DNA from: a virus
Length of the DNA: 37,393 nt
IMG/VR virus record: IMGVR_UViG_3300046376_000044
Location: 1-37,393 of that record
Reading direction: 5' to 3' (one strand)
The notes beneath the pieces were generated by a model. The model had not been told where the DNA came from, made no database searches, and worked only from the letters and a program-made list of their open reading frames with translations. How positions within the stretch are numbered: the first letter of the stretch is position 1; the number at the start of each line of letters is the position of its first letter. Below are positions 20,309 to 30,039 of this stretch, in pieces. The position numbers were made by a program, and so were the translations under genes.

Positions 20309-22904
20309 TTTCGAAGAGCTAAAACTGACGGTCAACCTCGTCGATAATGCATCGGCGGGGCTTACCAACATCCGCACCCAGCTCACGCAACTGACCCAGA
20401 CAGCGGGTCAGGTGCAGACCGCGTTTGCCGGTGTGGCAACGAATGTACAGCAAGTCGGCAAAGCGGCAGGCGAAGCGGCACCGAAAGTCTCCAGCCAAGA
20501 GAAGGCGCTGAAGGAGCTAAGCCACTCGGCCGAGGAAACCACACGCGGCCTTGTGGGAATGGCGCTCGCCGCGAGGCGAGGGGCCGAGGCGTGGCCTGAG
20601 TTGATACTTGCTACGCGCGAGGCGTGGACCGGCATGAAGAGTGTCGGTGTTGTGATGGGTGAGCTGGGCGCAGCTTCAAGGTTGATGGTTGTCGGACTTG
20701 GTGGCGTTGCCATTGGCATCGCCGCTGTCGGTGCCGCTGTCGTCGCCTACGGCGTTTCAGTGTTCAAGTTTTCGCGCGAGATGTACACGCTCAGCCAGAC
20801 CGCGAAGTCGCTGGGCATGACCTTCGGGTCCGTCAAGGCCCTCACCGAACAGAACGAGGCGTTTGGTATCTCCATTGACAACACGGTCAGCGGGCTTGCC
20901 CGGATGCAGGCAACGATGGCCGATCTCTCTGTGAGCGGCTCGCAGTTGCGGCAGCAAATGATCGGGATGGGAGTCCCGCCGCAGCGCATCGACGAAATTG
21001 TGCGCGAGACCGATGTGATCAAGCGGCGCAACATGGTCATTGATGACCAGATCAAGATTGAGGCTGATCTTCAGAAACGGATGGGGAAGGAGGCTGCGGC
21101 TGAGTGGACCAACCGATATGGGAACTGGTTTGGAGTTGATCCCGGTGCCCGATCTCGCCCACGGCAACAGCCGCAGACTGAAGAAGAAAAAAAGCAGGCT
21201 GAGTACATCGCAGACCAAAGCACAAAGATCGCGGTCGAGTGGGCCAAGGTTCTCGACAGTGTCAGCAAGATCAAAACCGAATTTCTGGCGTGGGGATTGC
21301 CGCACGTTCTTACCATCGTCGAAAAAATTGCCACCGCCTTCGACAAGATTTCGCAAGGGATGGACAAGGCAAAAAAGGACGACCCCGGTCATCAATTCGT
21401 TCCCAACAAATCCATATTCGGGCGAACGCTCAACTGGGATTGGAGCGCCGGTACGGGTGTCAAACCGCCACCAGAGACACCAGCGACACCCAAAGCTGCA
21501 ACGCCAGAAGCCGCTCCTGCAGACCCACCAAAAGGACTTGGACACCTTCGCCGGATTCCGCCGCTGGGTTACCATCCGAGCAGCTATGAGGGTGCCAACG
21601 ACAACCGTTCGCTTCTGCATAACGCCAGCTTTGGCGATGGCTTTGGCGGCAGTGATGTAGGCGGCAGTAGTGGTGAAGGCCGCGCGCAGGCCATCATCAA
21701 GGGTGGCGTGTACGAAGCGCTCATCCAGTTTTACGGTTTTCTGAGGGGCGGCGGCACAGGCGGCGGTGGTGGAGTCCAAAACGCCTCGCTGACGACCGGC
21801 GGTGGCCTCGCTGTCGGTGGTGGTGGTGGCGGAGCTGCGAGCTTCGGTAGTCCGGAATTTCCCAATCTCGGCACCAGCTACGGCGTTGGCGGTCGTCCTC
21901 ACGGCAGTCATGTCGGCGCGGGCAGCGGTGATGGTGCCGGTGAATCGCCTGCCGGTGCGCCCGGCGGTGGTGGCGGTCCCGGTAGAGACGGAAGCTCCAC
22001 GCCGCCAAGCGGAAACCTTGCTGCTCAACGAGCAGGGTTTATGAAGGAATTGAACGACAATCCGAGATTGAAAGCCTTTGCCATCGACGCGATGCAGCAC
22101 GAAGGCGGCATCCAATCCAACATGGAGCAGTTGTTCAACTACGCAGCGATGCGCCACATGACAATAAATCAAGCGCTGCATTCGGGGCAGTACGGTCCCG
22201 TGAAGCGTGGTTTGATCAGTGGAAACATCTCCGAAAAAACCAGACGAGCGGGAGAGGCGGCACTTCAAAGTGTTGGGGCCGGATCGAACATCACCGACTA
22301 CGCTACTGATCAAGGCATGGCCGGTGACCCGAATTTCGCAAAATATATGTCAAACCGTGACTACTGGCACATGCACAAAGTGCAGGGTGCTTGGTTTTCC
22401 GCTCACGGCGAGCGAGGTCGCCAATGGGCGGAACGACAGAGGGCAGCGGACGCAAAGTCCGCTTCGGATACCAGTAAGTCTGTCGCGGCGTCGGCCGCAG
22501 TTCCGGGCGCTGCTGGTGGTCCCGGTCCGGTTGGAGAGCGCTACAGCACGCGGCGACTGCAGGGTGAAGGCGGCGAGGGTCAGGATCAAACCGGCGGTGG
22601 TCAGGGCGGCTCTGACGCCGAAGGCGGCGGAAACCTGAAGCGGATTTATATCAGGCCGCAGCTCGACCGCAGTTCGCTCAACGACGGTCCGCTCGACCGA
22701 TCAGCCCTGAACGACAACAACCGACTCCACTCGACCGGCAAGCTCGACGTCAGTGTGAACGCGCCGCCCGGCACCAAGGTCGCATACAACGGCAACAATC
22801 TACTCAAGAACACCTCGATGCAGCGGCAGACCCAGATGATGCCGACATCGACTGGTCCCAGCGTCGCCGACGCCTCGCAGAGCTACATGAGGGGAGGAAC
22901 CTGA
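20301..22904 (+). CDS. Tape measure protein with cell-wall-hydrolase-like domain
   Basis: An 867-residue protein. The N-terminus (1-60) is a coiled coil, a hydrophobic segment lies near 128-155 (SRLMVVGLGGVAIGIAAVGA), helices continue to about 360, and Gly/Ser-rich linkers follow (about 440-575). Residues about 575-720 form a domain starting GFMKELNDNPRLKAFAIDAM, with E601 in HEGG as a candidate catalytic acid. It resembles the muramidase-like insert seen in many alphaproteobacterial tape measures. It sets tail length and may cut peptidoglycan during DNA entry. The last part (about 720-867) is Gly/Gln/Asn-rich. Confidence 0.85.
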   Translation: MADFEELKLTVNLVDNASAGLTNIRTQLTQLTQTAGQVQTAFAGVATNVQQVGKAAGEAAPKVSSQEKALKELSHSAEETTRGLVGMALAARRGAEAWPELILATREAWTGMKSVGVVMGELGAASRLMVVGLGGVAIGIAAVGAAVVAYGVSVFKFSREMYTLSQTAKSLGMTFGSVKALTEQNEAFGISIDNTVSGLARMQATMADLSVSGSQLRQQMIGMGVPPQRIDEIVRETDVIKRRNMVIDDQIKIEADLQKRMGKEAAAEWTNRYGNWFGVDPGARSRPRQQPQTEEEKKQAEYIADQSTKIAVEWAKVLDSVSKIKTEFLAWGLPHVLTIVEKIATAFDKISQGMDKAKKDDPGHQFVPNKSIFGRTLNWDWSAGTGVKPPPETPATPKAATPEAAPADPPKGLGHLRRIPPLGYHPSSYEGANDNRSLLHNASFGDGFGGSDVGGSSGEGRAQAIIKGGVYEALIQFYGFLRGGGTGGGGGVQNASLTTGGGLAVGGGGGGAASFGSPEFPNLGTSYGVGGRPHGSHVGAGSGDGAGESPAGAPGGGGGPGRDGSSTPPSGNLAAQRAGFMKELNDNPRLKAFAIDAMQHEGGIQSNMEQLFNYAAMRHMTINQALHSGQYGPVKRGLISGNISEKTRRAGEAALQSVGAGSNITDYATDQGMAGDPNFAKYMSNRDYWHMHKVQGAWFSAHGERGRQWAERQRAADAKSASDTSKSVAASAAVPGAAGGPGPVGERYSTRRLQGEGGEGQDQTGGGQGGSDAEGGGNLKRIYIRPQLDRSSLNDGPLDRSALNDNNRLHSTGKLDVSVNAPPGTKVAYNGNNLLKNTSMQRQTQMMPTSTGPSVADASQSYMRGGT

Positions 22905-23551
22905 TGGCGCTTGCTCCATCATCGATTGGTTCGCAGTTTCAGCTTCCCGTTCCCGTCAATAGCGGGCCAGCAACCATTATCGGTTTGTCGTCCGGCATTG
23001 CGTGGCGGCAACATCTTCGCCGCGCGAGCTTTCGCAGTGCGCAGTTTTATGTCGATACCAGCGTGCGCGAATCCGGACGGCGTGTCGTCAATCACGAATT
23101 CCCGAAGAGAAACGCGCCCTATGCCGAAGACATGGGGCGACGCGCCATAGAATTCACGGTGCGGGGCTACTGCATCGTCTTTGGTAGCGAGACGATGTTT
23201 CCGTCCGACGTGCTGAAGAAAAAGAACTACATCCCGGCGCGCGATGCGTTGATTAGGGCGCTGGAGACGGACGGCCCGGCCAATTTGCAATTGCCGCTGC
23301 TCGGCATGCTCAATGTGATGGCCTTACGCTATCGCGTCACCGAAGAGGAAAAATTCGGCGGCTATTGCGTGTTTGACATGACGTTCACCGAATTCGGTCA
23401 GGCACCAGCGACAGGCACTCGGGACAGCGCGGCTGGCGTGGGCCTCGCGGCGACGAATCTTGGCAACGCGGCGCAGACCGCCATCACCAACGGGATCACC
23501 GCCATCAATAGCGGAGCTGCGACGACGACAAGCGGGAGCATCTCCACATGA
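22904..23551 (+). CDS. Mu gpN-like DNA circularisation protein, N-terminal half
   Basis: A 215-residue protein with the DNA_circ_N pattern: WRQHLRRASFRSAQFYVDTS, GRRVVNHEFPKRNAPYAEDM and the following strand-rich region. In Mu, gpN is a tail/baseplate protein. This gene ends after an Ala/Gly/Thr-rich tail where the Mu protein continues. It overlaps the next gene as ATGA, and the next gene supplies the missing C-terminal half. Confidence 0.75.
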   Translation: MALAPSSIGSQFQLPVPVNSGPATIIGLSSGIAWRQHLRRASFRSAQFYVDTSVRESGRRVVNHEFPKRNAPYAEDMGRRAIEFTVRGYCIVFGSETMFPSDVLKKKNYIPARDALIRALETDGPANLQLPLLGMLNVMALRYRVTEEEKFGGYCVFDMTFTEFGQAPATGTRDSAAGVGLAATNLGNAAQTAITNGITAINSGAATTTSGSIST

Positions 23552-24222
23552 TGCAGTCGGGGGACGTTCGCGAAGCCGCCGATATCGTTCGCGTCGCGAC
23601 CAGCATGCTGTTGCAGACATCGAACAACCAGATTGGCCGCGCCGGATCGGATCTTCGTCGTGCGTGCGGTGACATGGCTGCGAATGCCGAGACGTACATC
23701 ACCTATAACCAGATTGCGCCCAAGCTCGCTTACTGTTTCAATCAGGCGCGGCTGACCGGCGCGACGATGGACGAATTCAACCGGATTCAGGAAGCGCTGG
23801 TCGCCGAGACGCCGGTCTCGCTCATCGCCGTCCTGCTGACGCAGGCCTGCATTGCTTTCAGCCTGCAGCAATTGTCGCTGGCCCTGCTGAGCATCACATT
23901 CACCAGCCGTCAGGATGTGGACGCCGTGCTGCCTCAGATCAACGCCGCCTTCGATCTAGCCGAAGAGGCGGCTGCAGACGAGATGGCGCTCGTGACCTAC
24001 CGAACCCTGATCGCGTTGCACGCGGCGACGACGTTCTATCTGTACAACACAGCCCAACCGTTGCCGCAGATGCTCGATTTCCAGTTTGCGGCGATCAGGC
24101 CGACGCTGATCCAGTCTTATCGTCTCTACGCCGATGCGAGCCGCGCCGACGAATTGCGCGACGAGAACAAGGTGGTTCATCCGGCCTTCGCGCCACGGCT
24201 GGGTCGAGGGCTCTCGTTTTAG
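23548..24222 (+). CDS. Mu gpN-like protein, C-terminal half
   Basis: A 224-residue helical protein whose end (SYRLYADASRADELRDENKV, VHPAFAPRLGRGLSF) matches the C-terminal signature of gpN-type proteins. The start is ATG 23548 or 23551, coupled to the N-terminal half through ATGA. The two proteins together total 439 residues, near the size of Mu gpN. The middle is Ala/Leu/Thr-rich helix. Confidence 0.65.
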   Translation: MMQSGDVREAADIVRVATSMLLQTSNNQIGRAGSDLRRACGDMAANAETYITYNQIAPKLAYCFNQARLTGATMDEFNRIQEALVAETPVSLIAVLLTQACIAFSLQQLSLALLSITFTSRQDVDAVLPQINAAFDLAEEAAADEMALVTYRTLIALHAATTFYLYNTAQPLPQMLDFQFAAIRPTLIQSYRLYADASRADELRDENKVVHPAFAPRLGRGLSF

Positions 24223-24225
24223 TCC

Positions 24226-25377
24226 ATGTCGTTCAATCCGGCAGAAGTTGCAGAACTGAACGTCAATGGCGTGAGCTTCCAAGATTGGGAGACTGTCTGG
24301 GTCCAGCATCGCTGGGCAGAGGGCTGGCCGACGTTTCGGTTCACTGCCGCCGAAAATGCGACGATGCCGCTTTCGTGGATCAATCTGCAGTTCAAGCCCG
24401 GCGATGCCTGCACCATTACGCTCGGTGGCCAGCAGGCCATCGACGGAATCATCCTGACGCGGCAGACCGCCTACGACGCAAGCAACCATCAGGTGGAATT
24501 GTCGGGCGCAGGCCGGACGTATGCGGCGTCAACTTCCAGCGTTGACGCCAAGGACGCCAATTTCGACATGAGGACGCTGATTGATGTTGCCGAGAAGGTC
24601 TACGGCAAATTCGGGGTAAGCGTACTGCCAGTCGGAACGGTTGATGCCACGCCGTTCACCAAGTGTCAGGCACAGCCGGGCGAATTGCTGTTCGACTTTG
24701 TTGACAAGCTCGCGCGGCAACGCGGGGCGACACTCGGATCGGACCATCTCGGCAACATGCTGCTGATCGGCGACCACACGGGCACCGTGGTGCAGAATCT
24801 GGTCGAGGGCGAGAACATCATGAAGATGCAGTGCGTCATCTCCAATGAGGTGATGGCGAATATCTACAGCGCTGTTGGGCAGGCCGCCAATGCCGAAACG
24901 CTGTCCCCCGCCCAATCCGCCATGGTGGAAAAACAAGTCACCAGCAACAATTACAGAGGCTACTTCAAATTCCTTCAGACCGTGCTGGAACACCCGTTCA
25001 TGCAGCCGAACGAGGTGGCGAAGCGAGCCGAATACGAGGCGCAATTCCGCGACGGCACACAGATCCGCGCCAACGTCACTGTGCAGGGCTGGCTGCGCGA
25101 TGGCGTCAATCTCTGGCGCTGCGGCGACGACGTTATCGTCAACTCGCCGATGGCGATGCTCAACTTCGTCATGAAAATCCAGACGTTGACATTCCAGCAG
25201 GACAACCAGAGCGGCACGACGACCGTGCTTGAGCTGGTGATGCCGTGGATGCTTTCAGACAAGCCTTTCACGGCAGTGGGTCAGAGCCCGGCCGACATTC
25301 CGCAAGCGCCGCCACCGGCAACCGACGTGCCGAGTACCGGCAGCACGCAAACCGGCAGATCGCCCGGACCCGTGTAA
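24226..25377 (+). CDS. Baseplate hub protein (Mu gp44/gpP-like)
   Basis: A 383-residue protein containing a hub-type N-terminal beta domain (FRFTAAENATMPLSWINLQF, KPGDACTITLGGQQAIDG), a DVAEKVYGKFGVSV segment and a C-terminal domain around GWLRDGVNLWRCGDDVIVNS. The pattern matches the Mu P hub (T4 gp27-like fold). It forms the central trimeric ring under the tube. The tail end is Pro/Thr-rich. The ATG comes four bases after the previous stop. Confidence 0.85.
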   Translation: MSFNPAEVAELNVNGVSFQDWETVWVQHRWAEGWPTFRFTAAENATMPLSWINLQFKPGDACTITLGGQQAIDGIILTRQTAYDASNHQVELSGAGRTYAASTSSVDAKDANFDMRTLIDVAEKVYGKFGVSVLPVGTVDATPFTKCQAQPGELLFDFVDKLARQRGATLGSDHLGNMLLIGDHTGTVVQNLVEGENIMKMQCVISNEVMANIYSAVGQAANAETLSPAQSAMVEKQVTSNNYRGYFKFLQTVLEHPFMQPNEVAKRAEYEAQFRDGTQIRANVTVQGWLRDGVNLWRCGDDVIVNSPMAMLNFVMKIQTLTFQQDNQSGTTTVLELVMPWMLSDKPFTAVGQSPADIPQAPPPATDVPSTGSTQTGRSPGPV

Positions 25378-25396
25378 AACAAAGGAGCCTTCCACC

Positions 25397-26293
25397 ATGC
25401 ATCGCCAGACACCATTGACCGCCGGTTTTGTCGGCTACTCCAGCGGCGGCGCGCGAGCGCTGATCGACACCATCGACGACTCCAAGATGATGCAACAAAT
25501 GAAGGGCTCAATAATGGGCGAGGCCCGTGAAGCCGTCGAGTCGCCGCAGAACTACGGCTTCTCCAGCGTCGTGCGACCGGCGACCAAGGGCAAGGATGGC
25601 CAGATCGAGGATTGTGCCGAAGGCTTCATGTCGTATTTCGGTGGCAACCGCACGTCGAATTTTTGCGCGGTGATGGATGACCGGCGCTATCGGCCGTTGG
25701 GCCTGAAGCCGGGCGAGAACGCGCAGTATGACGATCTTGGCCAGATGACGCTGCTACGGCGCACCGGGCTCTATTTGCTGACGAACGACAATCCGGAAGA
25801 CAACCAGCAGGGCCAGAGCGGCGGCTCGACGCCGGGGCAACTCGACAGCGGTAGCAGCGGTCAAAGTCAACAAACCGAACGCATGGTGTCGCTGCGCCAT
25901 GTCGAGAAGAAGAAGCAGGACCGCCCAAAACGCGGAGGCGGCGGCCAGAGCGGCAGCGGTGGCGGCAGCGGCGGCGGTGCTGGGGCTGGCACGCTCGACG
26001 CGAGCAGCGCCAGCGGCGGCCAGAGCGCGCAGGACTACAAGCACGAGGGCGAGACCGTCAACACCGAGATCCGCGCCACCAAAAAGGACATCCAGATACT
26101 CGACGGCGAGACCGTGGTCGCGAGATACGACAAGGCGTCCGGCACTTGGACATTCACGTCGAAGAACATCACGCTGACCGCCAGCGATCACATGACGCTG
26201 AAGTGCAGCAACGGGCCGTGCGACATCTGGGGCAAGCCGATCAACTTCAACGGCGGCGGTCCCTCGACGCCGCCATTCACGGTGCCGGGATAG
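25397..26293 (+). CDS. Baseplate spike/assembly protein (Mu gp45-like)
   Basis: A 298-residue protein. The N-terminal half has the Mu gp45 pattern (AMDDRRYRPL region and GENAQYDDLGQM...LLRRTGLYLL, about 95-130). A Gly/Ser linker (about 178-205) leads to a C-terminal beta-repeat region (TKKDIQILDGETVVARYDKA, then ITLTASDHMTLKCSNG) that should form the trimeric beta-helix spike. The linker is unusually long and Gly-rich. It pierces the outer membrane. Follows the hub gene, as in Mu. Confidence 0.85.
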   Translation: MHRQTPLTAGFVGYSSGGARALIDTIDDSKMMQQMKGSIMGEAREAVESPQNYGFSSVVRPATKGKDGQIEDCAEGFMSYFGGNRTSNFCAVMDDRRYRPLGLKPGENAQYDDLGQMTLLRRTGLYLLTNDNPEDNQQGQSGGSTPGQLDSGSSGQSQQTERMVSLRHVEKKKQDRPKRGGGGQSGSGGGSGGGAGAGTLDASSASGGQSAQDYKHEGETVNTEIRATKKDIQILDGETVVARYDKASGTWTFTSKNITLTASDHMTLKCSNGPCDIWGKPINFNGGGPSTPPFTVPG

Positions 26294-26297
26294 ACCG

Positions 26298-26804
26298 ATG
26301 CCTGACATCAGGCTCGTCCAGAACTCGGCGGCGTTTCCGGCCTATGTCATCCCCATCGACTGGTCGCTGCTTGGCGACGGCACGCTGGACGATACGCAGG
26401 CGCTGGCGACGGCGGTGATTGTCGCGCTCGGCACTGACCGGCTCGCGGCACCCGACGACATCCTGCCGGACCCGGACTCGACCGACCGCGCCGGATGGTG
26501 GGGCGATCTGGATGCGGCGGAGCTGTTCAACGGCTGGCCGATTGGCACGCGGCTGTGGCTGCTGAAGCGCGCCAAGATCGTCGGGCCGGAAGATCCCGAA
26601 GGCGCGACCGTGTCCCGCGTCGAGGAATACATCAACGAGGCGATCCAGCCCTTTGTCGATCTGAGGATCGCGTCCGGTTTCGACGTGCAGGCAGCGCGCG
26701 TCGGCGTCGAGCGGATCGATGCGCTGGTGACGATTTATCGCGGACCAAAAACGCCGGTCGAGCTGCGCTTCCAAGTCCTGTGGAATGAGATTGAGGGGGC
26801 CTGA
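26298..26804 (+). CDS. Baseplate wedge protein (Mu gp46-like)
   Basis: A 168-residue protein with DRAGWWGDLDAAELFNGWPI (about 54-73) and GTRLWLLKRAK, signature sequence of the Mu gp46 family (related to T4 gp25/W). It nucleates sheath assembly. It begins five bases after the spike gene, and the next gene starts three bases after its stop. Confidence 0.85.
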   Translation: MPDIRLVQNSAAFPAYVIPIDWSLLGDGTLDDTQALATAVIVALGTDRLAAPDDILPDPDSTDRAGWWGDLDAAELFNGWPIGTRLWLLKRAKIVGPEDPEGATVSRVEEYINEAIQPFVDLRIASGFDVQAARVGVERIDALVTIYRGPKTPVELRFQVLWNEIEGA

Positions 26805-26806
26805 CT

Positions 26807-27883
26807 GTGCCATGGTCCACGCCAACACTTAAAGAAGTGCGCGGCCTCGTCCGCGACAACGTCCGCGCGTCGCTGCCCGGAGCCGACGCCAGTGTGCCCA
26901 ATTCGGTGCTGCGTGTGCTGTCAGATGCGCAGGGCGGGTTATGCCATCTGACGCTCCAGTACATCGACTGGCTGGCGCTGCAGCTCTTGCCCGACACCGC
27001 CGAGACCGAATGGCTGGATCGACACGGGCAAATCTGGCTGGTCAATTCTGACGGCACCAAAGGCCGCAAGCGGGCGACGTTCGCGTCCGGCTCTGCGACC
27101 TTCACCGGAGTTCAGGGCAGCATCGTCCCCATCGGAACGCAGCTCACGGGACCGGGGGCAGGCTACGAGACCACGGCGGACGTGACGATTGGCACCGGGC
27201 CGTCCGAGGCTCCCGTTCGCGCGCTCGATCCCGGTAGCGCTGGCAACATGAACACCGGAGACACGCTGTCGCTGTCTGTGGCGATTCCCAACGTCGATGG
27301 CGCGGCCACGGTGGTCGATATGACCGGCGGCGTCGATACCGAGAACGACGACGATCTGCGTGCCCGCATCCTGCATCGCATCCAGAACCCGCCGATGGGC
27401 GGCGCACAGGCCGACTACGTCACATGGGCGCTGGCGGTGCCCGGCGTCACCCGCGCATGGGCGGCAGTCGAGCAGGGCGTCGGCACCATGACGGTCCGCT
27501 TCCTGATGGACGAGCTGCGCGCCAACGACGACGGCTGGCCGACGCCAACAGATGTGCAGGCGGTCGCGACCTATATCGACAAGATGCGTCCTGTCACCGT
27601 GAAGGATTGCTACGTTCTCGCGCCGATCAAGCAGTTCATTGACGTCACCATTGCCAACCTCGTGCCAGACGAGTCCGTGGTTGGAGGTGCGATTGAGGCG
27701 AGCCTGCAGGAGATGCTGCACGAGCTGGCGGCACCGGGCCAGACCATCTACGCGGCTTGGGTCTCCTACGCGATCATGAACGCGACCGGCGTGCAGTCAT
27801 TCAAGCTCGTCACCACCGACGATTACCTGATGCCGTCGCTCGGCCACATGGCGGTGCTTGGCACCGTCCTGTTCGAGTCCTGA
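26807..27883 (+). CDS. Baseplate J-like protein (Mu gp47)
   Basis: A 358-residue protein with the baseplate-J pattern: VRDNVRASLPGADASVPNSV, YIDWLALQLLPDTAETEWLD and RHGQIWLVNS in the first third; GGVDTENDDDLRARILHRIQ and PPMGGAQADYVTWAL in the middle. It forms the baseplate wedge (T4 gp6-like). GTG start (26807). The order gp46-gp47-gp48 is as in Mu. Confidence 0.9.
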   Translation: MPWSTPTLKEVRGLVRDNVRASLPGADASVPNSVLRVLSDAQGGLCHLTLQYIDWLALQLLPDTAETEWLDRHGQIWLVNSDGTKGRKRATFASGSATFTGVQGSIVPIGTQLTGPGAGYETTADVTIGTGPSEAPVRALDPGSAGNMNTGDTLSLSVAIPNVDGAATVVDMTGGVDTENDDDLRARILHRIQNPPMGGAQADYVTWALAVPGVTRAWAAVEQGVGTMTVRFLMDELRANDDGWPTPTDVQAVATYIDKMRPVTVKDCYVLAPIKQFIDVTIANLVPDESVVGGAIEASLQEMLHELAAPGQTIYAAWVSYAIMNATGVQSFKLVTTDDYLMPSLGHMAVLGTVLFES

Positions 27884-27887
27884 TGCG

Positions 27888-28649
27888 ATGACCGACCGTC
27901 ACGTCCGAAGATCCGGCGACGACTACGGCGACGCCTTCCTGTCGCTGTTGCCGCAAGGGCAGGCATGGCCGAAATATCCCGGCACGACGCTCGATCTCGC
28001 CTGTCGCGGCCTCGCCGAATACTGGGGCTATGTCGATGGCCGGGCCGCCGACTTGCTGGAGACCGAGAGCGACCCGCGCAAGACCGTCGAGTTGCTGCCG
28101 GACTGGGAGCGCAATTGGGGACTGCCTGATCCCTGCTACGAGGCTCCGGTTGGCATAGCGGCGCGGCAGCTCGCGCTGGTCATGCGGATGACGATGCAGG
28201 GCGGGCAGTCGCGCGAGTTCTTCATCGAAGTGGCCGCAATGATCGGCTACACGATCACCATCACCGAGTATCGCGTCTTCGTCGTCGGTCTCGATGGCTG
28301 CGGGGATTGTCGCGTCTACGGCGACGGCTCAGACCCGATGTACAATGAGTGGGGCCAGCCGATCAAAAACCCGATAGGCGAGAACGTCGCGCTCGACGAG
28401 CTGTCGGAGTGGCCGAACTACGGCATCGGCCCACCGGAAAACCGCTTCTACTGGACGGTGCATGTCCATCAGGCGTCGCTGAACTGGTTTCGCTGCAGCA
28501 AGAGCGAATGCGGTGTCGATCCACATTTGCGCATCGGCACCGCTGCGGATCTTGAGTGCATCCTCAATCGCTGGAAGCCCGCGCACACGCAAATCATCTT
28601 CGATTATTCCGGACTTTCATCCGGCGGCGATATGGCCGGGACGCCATAA
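27888..28649 (+). CDS. Baseplate/tail protein Mu gp48-like (YmfQ/DUF2313 family)
   Basis: A 253-residue protein with LLPQGQAWP near the N-terminus (about 19-27) and LLPDWERNWGLPDPCYEAPV (about 72-91), both hallmarks of the YmfQ/DUF2313 family. The C-terminal half holds several cysteines (DGCGDCRVYG, CSKSECGVDPH). It links baseplate J to the tail fibres. The ATG (27888) follows the previous stop by a few bases. Confidence 0.8.
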   Translation: MTDRHVRRSGDDYGDAFLSLLPQGQAWPKYPGTTLDLACRGLAEYWGYVDGRAADLLETESDPRKTVELLPDWERNWGLPDPCYEAPVGIAARQLALVMRMTMQGGQSREFFIEVAAMIGYTITITEYRVFVVGLDGCGDCRVYGDGSDPMYNEWGQPIKNPIGENVALDELSEWPNYGIGPPENRFYWTVHVHQASLNWFRCSKSECGVDPHLRIGTAADLECILNRWKPAHTQIIFDYSGLSSGGDMAGTP

Positions 28650-28728
28650 GCGTCGAACCACCTCAACCGTTTTTGTTGGCCTGACACTCGGCGACCCATC
28701 GTTCGCCTTGGAGAGAGGAATCGCGTCG

Positions 28729-30024
28729 ATGCAATACAACCAGCCGTATGGAATTACAGACCCTAACGCGCCCTACATCAATGGCAATCCATCGACCGGC
28801 ACGATGGGCTCGATTCCGCCTGCGGCATCGATTGAGTATCCGCAGCGCGAGATCGTCAACTTCATCACCGACGCCTCGCTGGTGCCTGACAACGCCGATC
28901 TGCATCAGGTCGCGAAGTCGGTGCAATCCGGTCATGTGATCTACGGCATCGATAGTGGCGCGGTGAACCTCGTCTCGATTGCGCTGACGCCTGCGCTGGC
29001 CGCCTATATCGACGGCATGTTCGTCTGGGTGCGCGTCGCGATCACCAACACCGGCCCGGCGGTGTGCAGCATCAATGGACTTGGCGGCCGGAACATCGTG
29101 CGACGCGGCGGTGCGGTGCTGCAAGCGGGCGATTTGCCGGGCGGCTTCATGTCGCTGCTCGTCTACAACGGACCGCACGGGAATTTCGAGCTGTACGGCG
29201 CATCCTACGCGCCACAGACAGGTCAGCCGATCCTTGGTGCGAATAGCAACCTCTACGTCAACGGCACGACCGGCGACGATTCGCTGTATGACGGCACCGC
29301 GCCGACCAACGCCACGCCGCCGCATGGTCCGTTCAAGACCATCCAGCGCGCGATAAACGAAACCTACAAGTACGGTCCTTCGGTCTACACGATGACGATC
29401 AACATCGCTGCGGGCACGTATCCCGAAGCTCTTCATACCGTAGGCGTTATTGGGCCAACCATCATCTTCAACGGCGCTGGCATCACGCAGACCTTCGTCA
29501 CCGGAGCCAACAATGCGCACACCTTTAACGTCTCTACTGCCAACACTTGGATGGTGCAGAACCTGTGCGTCTCGACCGGCACCGGCACCGGGCCGCCATG
29601 CTGTTTCACATCGTCCAGTGGTGCCTCAATCTACACGAACAACTGCGCTTCTGGCTTTTGCATGTATTCGATCTGGGAGGCTTACACTGGCTACGTCTAC
29701 CCCAGCAACCATACCTTCAACGCTGGCAGCTCATGCACCTATGTGGTCGCGGGCTTCTTCAACGGCTTCGTCGGTTTCCAGCAGGACATCGTCTGGACCT
29801 TCTTGGGCACGATGACCGTGAACGGTGCGTTCGCCGCTGTTAGCTCTGGCGGCACCATGTCGGTGCCGGTGCCGCACACGCCCGTCTTCGTCAACCCCAG
29901 CTTCGTGAACGGCATACGGTTTACGTCCGTCGTTAACGGCGTGATCAACACGCAGGGGCTTGGCATCAACTTCTTCCCCGGCACGCAGCCCGGAGGAACT
30001 AACACAGGCGGCCAATACGTCTGA
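28729..30024 (+). CDS. Tail fibre protein with beta-helix-like body
   Basis: A 431-residue protein. The N-terminus (PYGITDPNAPYINGNPSTGT, then GSIPPAASIEYPQREIVNFI) is a baseplate-attachment adaptor typical of alphaproteobacterial phage fibres. The body has NSNLYVNGTTGDDSLYDGTA followed by GPFKTIQRAINE, the start of a pectate-lyase-like right-handed beta-helix, with regular strands after it. Such fibres bind or cut surface polysaccharide. ATG chosen for GAGAGAGGAATCGCG. An 80-base gap precedes it with no gene seen. Confidence 0.75.
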   Translation: MQYNQPYGITDPNAPYINGNPSTGTMGSIPPAASIEYPQREIVNFITDASLVPDNADLHQVAKSVQSGHVIYGIDSGAVNLVSIALTPALAAYIDGMFVWVRVAITNTGPAVCSINGLGGRNIVRRGGAVLQAGDLPGGFMSLLVYNGPHGNFELYGASYAPQTGQPILGANSNLYVNGTTGDDSLYDGTAPTNATPPHGPFKTIQRAINETYKYGPSVYTMTINIAAGTYPEALHTVGVIGPTIIFNGAGITQTFVTGANNAHTFNVSTANTWMVQNLCVSTGTGTGPPCCFTSSSGASIYTNNCASGFCMYSIWEAYTGYVYPSNHTFNAGSSCTYVVAGFFNGFVGFQQDIVWTFLGTMTVNGAFAAVSSGGTMSVPVPHTPVFVNPSFVNGIRFTSVVNGVINTQGLGINFFPGTQPGGTNTGGQYV

Positions 30025-30039
30025 CAAAGGGGATAGAAA

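Noticed and set aside
20757-22313. 518-codon minus-strand open frame opposite the tape measure gene
   Set aside because: It is antisense to a well-supported gene; its Thr/Ala-rich stretch mirrors the Gly-rich linker of the tape measure.
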